Shown: positions 1 to 6,776 of the stretch, in pieces
Layout of the letters: each line of letters opens with the position of its first letter
How positions within the stretch are numbered: position 1 is the stretch's first letter
NCBI GenBank assembly: GCA_017354575.1
Contig: JAFMQP010000155.1
Span: 1-8,471 of the forward strand
Source: Acidothermales bacterium
GTDB lineage: Bacteria > Actinomycetota > Actinomycetes > Streptosporangiales > WHST01
Reading direction: 5' to 3'
DNA: 8,471 bases
Position numbers and translations under genes: made by a program
The notes under the pieces: model-generated
Told to the model about the DNA's origin: nothing
What the model saw: only the letters and a program-made list of their open reading frames with translations
The model's database searches: none

Positions 1-24
1 CTGGTTCGGCCCGCCCATGCGGCG

Positions 25-1860
25 TCAGGCCCTCCCGCGCGCGAGCGCGCGCGCCGCGGTGGCGATGCCCTCGGCGTCGATCCCGGCCCCGTGCAGGAGC
101 TCGCCCGGCTTGCCGGAGCCCGGCATCTCGCGCACGGCGAGCTTGTGCACCGGCGGCCGGTCGTCGGACTCCGCGAGTGCCTCGAGCACCGCGTCGCCGA
201 GCCCGCCCTCCGGCCAGTGGTCCTCGACCGTCACGATCGCGCCGCACTCGCGGGCCGCGGCCCGGACCGTGTCGGCGTCGATCGGCTTGACCGAGTACGC
301 GTCGATCACGCGCGCCTCGACGCCTTCGGCGGCGAGCGCGTCCGCCGCGTCCATCGCCTGGTCGACGGTGACGCCGCAGGCGACGATCGCCACCGCGTCA
401 CCGTCCCTGGCGACGCGCGAGCCGCCGATAACGACGCGCTCGTCCGGCGGCGTGCGCACGGTCGTCTTGCCGCGAAGCGTGCGCAGGAACGAGATCCCCT
501 TGCGGTCGGCCATCGCCGCGACGAGCCGCGCGGTCTGGTTGGCGTCGGACGGGTGCAGGACCGTGGACCCGTGGATGGCGCGGAACGACGCGATGTCCTC
601 GAGCGCCATCTGCGACGGGCCGTCCTCGCCGATCGAGACGCCGGCGTGCGAGCCGGCGAGCCGCAGGTCGGCGCGGGAGATCGCGGCCATCCGGACGAAG
701 TCGTACGCGCGGGAGAAGAACGCCGCGAACGTCGACGCGAACGGCACCCAGCCGCGCACCTGCATCCCGACCGCAGCGGCGATCATCTGCTGCTCGGCGA
801 TGAACATCTCGAAGTAGCGGTCCTCGTGCGCCTCGCGGAACATCTCCGAATGGGTCGAGTTCGAGACCTCGCCGTCGAGGGCGACGACGTCGCCGCGCAT
901 CCCGCCGAGCGCCGTCAGCGCCGCGCCGTACGCCTGCCGGGTCGCGACCTGCTCCCCCATCTGCCAGGACGGCAGGTCGCCGCCCGTGGCGTCGAAGACG
1001 TGCGGCTTGCCCGGCTCGGGTGACGCGAGCCGGACGTGGATGTCGCGCTCGCCGCCGAGCTCCGCGATGGCGGCGTCCGGGTCGTCGAGCGGCTTGCCGT
1101 GCTTGCCGGGCAGGTCCTCGACGGCCTTGACGCCCTTGCCCTTCTTGGTCTTCGCGATGACGACCGTCGGCTTTCCTGTGGTGGCCACGGCCTCGTCGTA
1201 CGCCGCCCGCACGGCGTCCACGTCGTGCCCGTCGACCTCGACCGCGTGCCAGCCGAACGCCTCGGCCCTCGCCTTGTAGCGGTCCAGGTCCCAGCCCACC
1301 ATCGTCTCGCGGGTCTGGCCGAGCCGGTTGACGTCGATGATCGCGGTCAGGTTGTCGAGGCGGTTGAACGCCGCGTGCTCGAACGCCTCCCAGATCGAGC
1401 CCTCGGCCATCTCCGAGTCGCCGCACAGGCACCACACCCGGTACGGGAGGCGGTCGAGCCTCCGGCCGGCGAGCGCGACGCCGACCGCGATCGGCAGCCC
1501 CTGGCCGAGCGAACCGGTCGCGACGTCCGTGGGCGGGATGCGCGGCGTCGGGTGCCCCTCGAGCCGGCTGCCCAGCCTGCGGAACGTGAGCAGCTCGGCG
1601 TCGTCGACGATCCCGGCGGCCTTCAGGACCGAGTAGTAGAGCGGCGACGCGTGACCCTTGGAGAAGATCAGGTGGTCGTTCGCCGGGTTCGCCAGATCGT
1701 CGACGTCCCAACGCAGATAGCCACCTTCGAGCAGCACGGCCATCAGGTCCGCCGCCGACATCGACGACGTCGGGTGGCCGGATCCGGCGGCGCCGGACGA
1801 GCGGACGGAGTCGACGCGGAGTTGTTGACCGAGCTCCCGGTAACGGTCGGCCTCAGTCAT
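25..1860 (-). CDS. tkt: Transketolase, single-chain, 611 aa, thiamine-diphosphate dependent
   Basis: Cytosolic transketolase moving two-carbon ketol units between sugar phosphates in the non-oxidative pentose phosphate pathway. Visible landmarks: GSGHP with His29, SKGHA with His70, EGHP with His103, GSLGQG near 116, the ThDP/metal motif starting GDS at 147-149 and ending at Asn178, HGKPL with His254, the pyrimidine-domain catalytic glutamate in IAEQ (Glu356), SHAGVSIGEDGPSQ at 404-417, PSD at 437-439, and a C-terminal domain with EDHWPEGG and SGKP. All three transketolase domains are present in order. The length (about 610) and motif wording resemble the animal-type enzyme (about 620 aa) more than the longer E. 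coli TktA type (about 660). The start is ATG at 1860, with GGAGGT at 1867-1872 six bases upstream. It is divergent from the BNR gene at 2123. All expected catalytic residues appear intact. Identification is firm; substrate preference (transketolase versus a related ketolase) is inferred. Confidence 0.95.
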   Translation of the reverse strand: MTEADRYRELGQQLRVDSVRSSGAAGSGHPTSSMSAADLMAVLLEGGYLRWDVDDLANPANDHLIFSKGHASPLYYSVLKAAGIVDDAELLTFRRLGSRLEGHPTPRIPPTDVATGSLGQGLPIAVGVALAGRRLDRLPYRVWCLCGDSEMAEGSIWEAFEHAAFNRLDNLTAIIDVNRLGQTRETMVGWDLDRYKARAEAFGWHAVEVDGHDVDAVRAAYDEAVATTGKPTVVIAKTKKGKGVKAVEDLPGKHGKPLDDPDAAIAELGGERDIHVRLASPEPGKPHVFDATGGDLPSWQMGEQVATRQAYGAALTALGGMRGDVVALDGEVSNSTHSEMFREAHEDRYFEMFIAEQQMIAAAVGMQVRGWVPFASTFAAFFSRAYDFVRMAAISRADLRLAGSHAGVSIGEDGPSQMALEDIASFRAIHGSTVLHPSDANQTARLVAAMADRKGISFLRTLRGKTTVRTPPDERVVIGGSRVARDGDAVAIVACGVTVDQAMDAADALAAEGVEARVIDAYSVKPIDADTVRAAARECGAIVTVEDHWPEGGLGDAVLEALAESDDRPPVHKLAVREMPGSGKPGELLHGAGIDAEGIATAARALARGRA

Positions 1861-2019
1861 GCGGGCACCTCCAGGACCTCGCGGTTCGATGCTCTCGTCG
1901 AGGGTCCGCTACCCAGCGGGCGGGGCCTCCACGCATCTCTTTTCGAGGATGCCATGCCTCGGGCCCGGCCGGCACCGAGCGCGACGGCGGTCACGCAGCG
2001 ACGCAGTCGCGGCCGTTTC

Positions 2020-2048
2020 TTGAACGCGCCTTTGCCGACGGGCGTAAT
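2020..2048 (+). promoter_or_regulatory. Candidate sigma70-type promoter for the BNR/Asp-box gene
   Basis: TTGAAC at 2020-2025 and CGTAAT at 2043-2048 are separated by exactly 17 bases. Each matches the housekeeping consensus (TTGACA, TATAAT) at four of six positions, in a GC-rich context where such hexamers are uncommon. Transcription would begin near 2055, giving a leader of roughly 68 bases before the ATG at 2123. The call rests on hexamers and spacing only. Confidence 0.45.
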
Positions 2049-2078
2049 CCGGGTGGGTGCGGGCGCCGCCGACGAGAG

Positions 2079-2109
2079 CGACGGTGTCCGCACTCCCTCG
2101 GCACCGTCG
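2079..2109 (+). promoter_or_regulatory. Inverted repeat in the BNR gene leader, possible operator or mRNA hairpin
   Basis: CGACGGTG at 2079-2086 is the exact reverse complement of CACCGTCG at 2102-2109, with a 15-base interval. The right arm ends one base before the ribosome binding site of the BNR gene. The element could be a repressor operator just downstream of the proposed start of transcription, or an RNA stem that limits ribosome access. Which of these it is cannot be decided from sequence. Confidence 0.4.
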
Positions 2110-2110
2110 T

Positions 2111-2117
2111 GAAAGGA
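2111..2117 (+). promoter_or_regulatory. Ribosome binding site deciding the BNR gene start
   Basis: GAAAGGA lies five bases before the ATG at 2123. It supports this start over the in-frame GTG at 2057, whose extra 22 residues are Arg-rich and would bury the signal peptide. Confidence 0.65.
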
Positions 2118-2122
2118 CCGAG

Positions 2123-3982
2123 ATGCTCCTCTCCTCACCACGCGGGTTGACCGCGATCTGCTCGAGTGCCGTGGCCGCCACGGTCGTCGCCCTCGCCGCT
2201 CCGGGGGGCGCGGCGTTCGCGGCGACCGTCGGCGCCGACGTCCCCGTCTCCCCCGACACCCCGTACGTCAAGGCGAACGCGAGCCCGGTCACACCGGGCG
2301 ACGCGATCGGCGCGTGCGGCACGAACCTCCGGCAGCAGGACGAGCCGTCGGTGGCGGTGAACCCGCAGGACCCCGACCTCATCGTCGGCGGGTCGAACGA
2401 CTACTGCACCGTGGAGACCGCGGGCGGCACCTGGCCCGGGTTCTACCGCTCCACCAACCGCGGCGCCAGCTGGCAGGGCTCGCTGCTGCCCGGCTACCCC
2501 ACCGACGACTCGCCCGAGGGACTGGCGAGCCCGCTGCACCAGGCCGGCACCACCAACGGCGGCGACCCGGTGCAGGCCTGGGACCGCCACGGCCGGCTGT
2601 TCTACATGGGCAACGCGTTCAACCGCGCCCAGCCGCAGGACGCCTCGGTATGGGTCGCCACGTACGACCAGAACGCCGGGCACTACGTCCGTACCGTCGT
2701 CGTCGCACGCGGCGCGCCGGCGATCGCCGGCAAGTTCAACGACAAGACCTCGCTCGAGGTCGACCGCGGTGTCGACAGCCCGTTCGACGGCACCGTGTAC
2801 GCGGCGTGGAGCGTGTTCCAGGGCAACGGGAACAACGCGATCCAGTTCGTCCGGTCCACCGACCACGGCGCGACGTTCTCGCAGCCGATGAAGATCTCCG
2901 CGGGCTCGCACGACAACCAGTTCGCCGACATCTCGGTCGCCCGCGACGGCACGGTTTACGTCACCTGGCGCCAGTTCGACTCGTCGCGCGGCGGTCAGGG
3001 CAACGCCGTCATGTTCGTCAAGTCCACCGACGGCGGGCGGTCGTTCACCGCGCCGCGCGCCGCGGTCACGTTCCGGTCGTTCGACGCGGCCGACGTCGCC
3101 GGGAACCCGGCGGCCGCGGCCAAGGCGCGTGAGGACGCCTTCGAGCACTCCGACTACCCCGGGATCGAGGCCGGCGAGGAGTCGGTCGGCAACTCGCGCG
3201 ACTGCGGCTCGGGACCGCTCGCGTGCGTGTCGGGGTTCACGTTCTTCCGGCACGACTCGCAGGTGCGGGTCACCTCCGACCCGACGTCCTCGGGCGATCC
3301 CCGTACGGCCTGGGTCGCGTTCGACGCCACCAAGCCCGGTAGCGAGGTCGCGTCCACGTCGACGTACAACACCGCGGACCCGGCCGCCGACGGGACCCTC
3401 CGCGTCGGCGTCGGACGCGTGTACGTCAGCAGGACGACGGACGGCGGCGCGACCTGGTCGACGCCACGGGCGATCAGCGACCCGGCGAGCGGGCACCAGC
3501 TGTTCCCGGACATCGACGCCAGCGGCGGTTACCTGCACGCGCTGTGGCACGACTCCCGCAACGACGCCTGCTACAGCGTGCAGAACCCGCCGGGCAACTG
3601 CGCGGCCAGGGACGCCGCCGGCATCCACACCGCCAGCCCGAACGGCGGCATGGACACCTACGGCGCCACCTCGACCGACGGCGGTGCGACCTGGTCGACG
3701 TTCCGGCTGAGCAGCCGGTCGCACCAGCCGAACTACGAGATGTTCGGTGACCGGGAGGTCCCGTTCCAGGGCGACTACAACTACGTGTCGTCGGCGGGCG
3801 CGTTCGCCTACAACACCTGGAACGACAACCGCCAGGTGCGCCCGGGCGACGACCCGAGGTTCACCGGCGGCGAGGGCTTCGACGTCCTGCAGTGCCGGGC
3901 ACCCGATCCCGACGGCCCGGACACCTGCCCGAACGCGGGCGGTCTCGACCAGGACGTCTTCGGCGCGGCCACCACCGGCTGA
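2123..3982 (+). CDS. Secreted BNR/Asp-box beta-propeller protein (sialidase-like fold), 619 aa
   Basis: Predicted exported protein. The N-terminus has one Arg (residue 7), a hydrophobic Ala/Val-rich stretch (about 9-26) and an AFA|A signal peptidase I-type site after residue 33. No lipobox is seen. Five Asp-box repeats (S/T-x-D-x-G-x-x-W/F) occur at about 110-117 (variant, STNRGASW), 245-252, 301-308, 438-445 and 517-524, as expected on blades of a six-bladed propeller. The mature chain has eight cysteines by my count, several in close pairs (DCGSGPLAC, ACYSVQNPPGNC, and a pair near the C-terminus), which fits disulfides in a secreted protein. Automated pipelines often call such proteins exo-alpha-sialidase. 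However, I see no FRIP-type motif and cannot assign the arginine triad, so sialidase activity is doubtful. It could be another glycan-active enzyme or a binding propeller. The start at 2123 is supported by GAAAGGA and the signal peptide. It converges with the MFS gene, 12 bases apart. Confidence 0.85.
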   Translation: MLLSSPRGLTAICSSAVAATVVALAAPGGAAFAATVGADVPVSPDTPYVKANASPVTPGDAIGACGTNLRQQDEPSVAVNPQDPDLIVGGSNDYCTVETAGGTWPGFYRSTNRGASWQGSLLPGYPTDDSPEGLASPLHQAGTTNGGDPVQAWDRHGRLFYMGNAFNRAQPQDASVWVATYDQNAGHYVRTVVVARGAPAIAGKFNDKTSLEVDRGVDSPFDGTVYAAWSVFQGNGNNAIQFVRSTDHGATFSQPMKISAGSHDNQFADISVARDGTVYVTWRQFDSSRGGQGNAVMFVKSTDGGRSFTAPRAAVTFRSFDAADVAGNPAAAAKAREDAFEHSDYPGIEAGEESVGNSRDCGSGPLACVSGFTFFRHDSQVRVTSDPTSSGDPRTAWVAFDATKPGSEVASTSTYNTADPAADGTLRVGVGRVYVSRTTDGGATWSTPRAISDPASGHQLFPDIDASGGYLHALWHDSRNDACYSVQNPPGNCAARDAAGIHTASPNGGMDTYGATSTDGGATWSTFRLSSRSHQPNYEMFGDREVPFQGDYNYVSSAGAFAYNTWNDNRQVRPGDDPRFTGGEGFDVLQCRAPDPDGPDTCPNAGGLDQDVFGAATTG

Positions 3983-4000
3983 CCGGCCGTCCTGTCAGTC
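3977..4000. terminator. Possible bidirectional stem-loop between convergent stop codons
   Basis: GGCTGAC (3977-3983) can pair with GTCAGTC (3994-4000) as seven base pairs with one G-U wobble around a 10-base loop. The arms contain the stop codons of the BNR gene (3980-3982) and the MFS gene (3995-3997). There is no T-tract on either side, so this would be a non-canonical terminator at best. Confidence 0.3.
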
Positions 4001-5767
4001 GTCGGTGGCGGATGTCGTGACGACGTCCGGCACCGACGGCGGGCGGTCTTCGACGTGGACGTACCGGCCGCCGCGCAGGGCGGAGGCTACCGCGGCGATC
4101 AGGCAGGCCGCGATGGCGAACGTGAACGCGACGCCGAGCCCGTCGGAGAACGGCCCGGAGATGAGCGTCGGGAAGAACGTGCGCCCGGTGAGGTAGTGCT
4201 GGTGTGCCGTGGACAGGTGGCTCAGCACCTGCGGCCCGAGCAGCGTCTGGATCGGGTTGTACCCGAGCAGGGACGCGAACAGCACGCCCACCGGGGGCAG
4301 CGCGGCAAGCCGGGCGGCGTCCGCCGCGGGCACGCCCTGGGCGACGAGGCCGGTCGTCAGCGTGTGCGGCAGCGAGCCCGCGAGACCGGTGATCATCAGC
4401 GAGAAGAAGATGCCGATGGACAGCACCATCGCGGAGTTCTGGAACGTCGTGCTCATGCCCGCACCGACACCGCGCTGGTTGGGCGGCAGGCTGTTCATGA
4501 TGCCGGCACGGTTCGGCGAGGCGAACACGCCCATCCCGATCCCGTTGACCAGCAAGGCGAGCGCGAACTCCCAGTAGCTGAAGTTCACCGGCAGCACGAG
4601 CAGCCAGACGAAGCTGCCGGCGGCGATCACCATGCCGAAGGTGGCGAACAGTCGCGCGCCGAACCGGTCCGAGAGCCAGCCGGAGACCGGCCCGGCGATC
4701 AGGAAGCCCACCGTCAGCGGCAGCATGTAGATGCCGGCCCACAGCGGCGTCGACTCGAAGCTGTAGCCGTGCCTCGGCAGCCAGATGCCCTGCAGCCAGA
4801 TGATCAGGATGAACATCAGCCCGCCGCGACCGAGCGAGCTGAGCAGGCTGGCGAGGTTCCCCGCCGTGAACGCGCGGATCTTGAACAGCCCGATGCGGAA
4901 CATCGGCTCGGCCACCCGGGTCTCGATCACGCAGAAGACGACCAGCACCCCGACGCCGCCGATCAGCAGCGCGAGCACCAGCGGGGAGGCCCAGCCCATG
5001 GTGTGCCCGCCGTACGGCTGGATGCCGTAGGTGATGCCGACGAGTACCGCGATCAGTCCGATGGCGAAGGTGAGGTTGCCCCACCAGTCGACGCGCGCGT
5101 GGCGCTTGCTGCCGGTGTCGTGCAGCTTCCAGTACGCCCACACCGTCCCGAACACGCCCACCGGCACGGACACGAGGAAGACGATCCGCCAGTCGATCGG
5201 ACCCAGCAGGCCGCCGAGGACGAGCCCGACGAACGAGCCCGCGATCCCGGCCACCTGGTTGAGGCCGAGCCCGAGACCGCGCTGCGTCACCGGGAACGCG
5301 TCGGTGATGATCGCGTTCGAGTTCGCCATCAGCATCGCGCCGCCGACGCCCTGCAGCACCCGCATCACGATCAGCCAGAGCGCCCCGGCCTGGCCGTGCA
5401 TCCAGGTGACGGACAGCAGGACGGAGAAGACGGTGAAGACCGCGAACCCGGCGTTGTACATGCGGACCCGGCCGTACATGTCACCGAGCCGCCCGAAGCT
5501 CACGACCAGCACCGCGGTGACGACCAGGTAACCCATGATCAGCCACAGCAACAGGCTGGTGTTGCCGGGGACGAGCGGGTTGATGCCGATGCCGCGGAAG
5601 ATGTCCGGCAGCGCGATCAGCAGGATGGACCCGTTGATCGTCGCCATCAGCACGCCGAGCGTGGTGTTCGACAGCGCCACCCACTTGTAGTGCGGACTGC
5701 TCGTGGCGGCGTCCGCCAGCTCCCGCCGTCGTTGCGTCCGACTCGGCATCGACGGTGGCACGGCCAT
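3995..5767 (-). CDS. MFS exporter, DHA2 (EmrB/QacA-like, 14-helix) family, 590 aa
   Basis: Integral membrane proton-coupled efflux protein of the DHA2 drug:H+ antiporter type. After a polar N-terminus (about 1-27) comes helix 1 with TINGSILLIALPDI (43-56, Asp55), characteristic of the family. Motif A follows as GRLGDMYGR (92-100), motif B around Arg136-Gln139-Gly140 (MRVLQGVGGA), and a motif C-like GSFVGLVLGG stretch near 167-186, the antiporter signature. The C-terminal half has a second motif A-like GWLSDRFGAR. The length fits 14 transmembrane segments. The start is ATG at 5767, with GAGGAGG (5773-5779) five bases upstream. The gene lies 38 bases after the aldo/keto reductase on the same strand, so co-transcription is likely, although an AT-rich dyad at 5801-5814 may give it separate control. 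The substrate cannot be read from sequence; a toxic small molecule or antibiotic is the usual guess. No linked regulator gene is visible. Confidence 0.9.
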   Translation of the reverse strand: MAVPPSMPSRTQRRRELADAATSSPHYKWVALSNTTLGVLMATINGSILLIALPDIFRGIGINPLVPGNTSLLLWLIMGYLVVTAVLVVSFGRLGDMYGRVRMYNAGFAVFTVFSVLLSVTWMHGQAGALWLIVMRVLQGVGGAMLMANSNAIITDAFPVTQRGLGLGLNQVAGIAGSFVGLVLGGLLGPIDWRIVFLVSVPVGVFGTVWAYWKLHDTGSKRHARVDWWGNLTFAIGLIAVLVGITYGIQPYGGHTMGWASPLVLALLIGGVGVLVVFCVIETRVAEPMFRIGLFKIRAFTAGNLASLLSSLGRGGLMFILIIWLQGIWLPRHGYSFESTPLWAGIYMLPLTVGFLIAGPVSGWLSDRFGARLFATFGMVIAAGSFVWLLVLPVNFSYWEFALALLVNGIGMGVFASPNRAGIMNSLPPNQRGVGAGMSTTFQNSAMVLSIGIFFSLMITGLAGSLPHTLTTGLVAQGVPAADAARLAALPPVGVLFASLLGYNPIQTLLGPQVLSHLSTAHQHYLTGRTFFPTLISGPFSDGLGVAFTFAIAACLIAAVASALRGGRYVHVEDRPPSVPDVVTTSATDD

Positions 5768-5800
5768 GAAGCCCTCCTCGTCCGGGCGGTGAAAGGTTGC

Positions 5801-5814
5801 TTAGCTCAAACTAA
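5801..5814 (-). promoter_or_regulatory. AT-rich dyad upstream of the MFS gene, candidate operator/promoter element
   Basis: The plus strand reads TTAG-CTCAAA-CTAA: 4-bp inverted arms around a 6-bp centre, sitting as an AT-rich island in very GC-rich DNA. It lies 33 bases upstream of the MFS start and overlaps the last codons of the reductase. On the coding strand it also contains TAGTTT, which fits the loose actinobacterial -10 pattern TAnnnT. The size and location suit a TetR- or MarR-type operator controlling an efflux gene. The arms are short, so this is tentative. Confidence 0.35.
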
Positions 5815-6774
5815 CCATGTCGCGGAGAGGTCGGCCCAGAGGGCGTCCGGGATCTCCTGGCGGAGCAGCTCGACGTCGGTGGTCACCTCGGCAACGCTGC
5901 GGGCGCCGACGAGGACGGTCGCGACCGCGGGGTGGCGCAGGGGGAACCGCAGCGCGGCCGCCTGCAGCGGTACGCCGTGCGCGGCGCAGACGTCGCGCAG
6001 CCGCAACGCGCGCGCGAGGACGTCGTCCGGCGCGGGCGCATAGTCGTACCGCGCGCCGCGCCGCGGGTCGGCGAGCAGGCCGGAGTTGAAGACGCCGCCG
6101 ACCACCACGGACACCCCGCGCTCCAGGCAGGCGGGCAGCAGGTCGGCGGCGGCGGTGCGGTCGAGCAGCGTGTAGCGGCCCGCGCAGAGCACCACGTCGA
6201 GGTCGAGCCGGGTGGCGAAGCGGGTCAGCATCGCCGTCTGGTTCATGCCCGCGCCGACCGCGCGGACCGTCCCCTCGTCTCGCAGCTCGGCGAGCGCGGG
6301 GTACGCCGACGCGTACACGAGGTCCTCGTGGTCGTCGGGGTCGTGCAGGTACGTGATGTCGACGTGGTCGAGGCCGAGCCGCTCCAGCGAGCCCTCCAGG
6401 CTCCGGCGGATGCCGTCGCGGCTCCAGTCCCACTCCCGCGTGTACGCCGGCTCGCCGGGGAACCCGCTGTCGTCGGGTGGCTCGCCGGCGGCCCGCGGAC
6501 GCAGCAGGCGCCCGACCTTCGTGCCGACGACGAACGAGTCGCGCGGCCTGCCGGCGAGCGCGGCGCCCAGGCGCCGCTCGGAGAGGCCCGCGCCGTAGTG
6601 CGGCGCGGTGTCGAGGTACCGCAGCCCGCCGTCGAGCGCGGCACGGATCGTCTCCGCCGCCTGTGCCTCGGGCACGGGCGTGTACAGCCCCGCGATCGCC
6701 GCGGCGCCGAACGACAGCGGCCCGACCTCGACGCCGCCGCGGCCCAGCCGCCGCGCTCCGGTCACGGACGCCAT
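5806..6774 (-). CDS. Aldo/keto reductase, D-threo-aldose/L-fucose dehydrogenase-like, 322 aa
   Basis: NAD(P)-dependent soluble oxidoreductase with the aldo/keto reductase TIM-barrel. The catalytic tetrad is complete: Asp55 and Tyr60 in LDTAPHYGAGLSE, Lys86 in GTKVGR and His144 in YLHDPDDHED. A late VGARS motif corresponds to the cofactor phosphate-binding region. The wording of the N-terminal half, AGLYTPV followed by YLDTAPHYG, recalls the D-threo-aldose 1-dehydrogenase/L-fucose dehydrogenase/pyridoxal 4-dehydrogenase branch. The exact substrate is inferred only. The start is ATG at 6774, two bases after the stop of the upstream gene. A GTG at 6780 overlapping that stop as GTGA is the alternative, and neither has a strong Shine-Dalgarno, so translational coupling is likely. 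The open frame continues upstream to 7398, but that is the antiphase shadow of the preceding gene. The penultimate sense codon is TTA (Leu), rare in such genomes. Next downstream is the MFS exporter gene. Confidence 0.9.
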   Translation of the reverse strand: MASVTGARRLGRGGVEVGPLSFGAAAIAGLYTPVPEAQAAETIRAALDGGLRYLDTAPHYGAGLSERRLGAALAGRPRDSFVVGTKVGRLLRPRAAGEPPDDSGFPGEPAYTREWDWSRDGIRRSLEGSLERLGLDHVDITYLHDPDDHEDLVYASAYPALAELRDEGTVRAVGAGMNQTAMLTRFATRLDLDVVLCAGRYTLLDRTAAADLLPACLERGVSVVVGGVFNSGLLADPRRGARYDYAPAPDDVLARALRLRDVCAAHGVPLQAAALRFPLRHPAVATVLVGARSVAEVTTDVELLRQEIPDALWADLSATWLV

Positions 6775-6776
6775 CG

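Larger units (their letters stand above)
1861..2122. other. Divergent intergenic region between transketolase and BNR protein genes
   Basis: This 262-base stretch lies between two divergent starts and has no gene I can support. Open frames across it are extensions or shadows of the neighbours. It holds the transketolase ribosome binding site (1867-1872), a small bulged hairpin at 1933-1952, a candidate rightward promoter at 2020-2048, an 8-bp inverted repeat at 2079-2109 and the BNR gene ribosome binding site at 2111-2117. I could not pick out a convincing leftward promoter for the transketolase. Confidence 0.7.

Noticed and set aside
1..18. Possible start of a further leftward gene (ATG at 18, reading M-G-G-P-N-Q to the edge) just after the transketolase.
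   Set aside because: Only six codons are visible and the nearest purine-rich site (GGGAGG, 31-36) is 12 bases away. This is too little to call a gene.
398..1711. Long open frame of 437 codons on the minus strand inside the transketolase.
   Set aside because: Its product is almost entirely Arg/Gly/Ala/Pro, typical of the +1 or -1 shadow of a GC-rich gene.
2057..2122. A 22-residue N-terminal extension of the BNR protein from GTG 2057.
   Set aside because: It is Arg-rich, has no Shine-Dalgarno, covers the 2079-2109 dyad and would displace the signal peptide. ATG 2123 has GAAAGGA and a clean signal sequence.
1857..2382. Minus-strand open frames over the divergent intergenic region and the start of the BNR gene.
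   Set aside because: No ribosome binding site, low-complexity composition, and overlap with a well-supported signal-peptide-coding gene.
4055..6043. Plus-strand open frame of 662 codons opposite the MFS gene.
   Set aside because: Its His/Asp/Gln/Arg-rich composition is the usual antisense shadow of a hydrophobic membrane protein gene.
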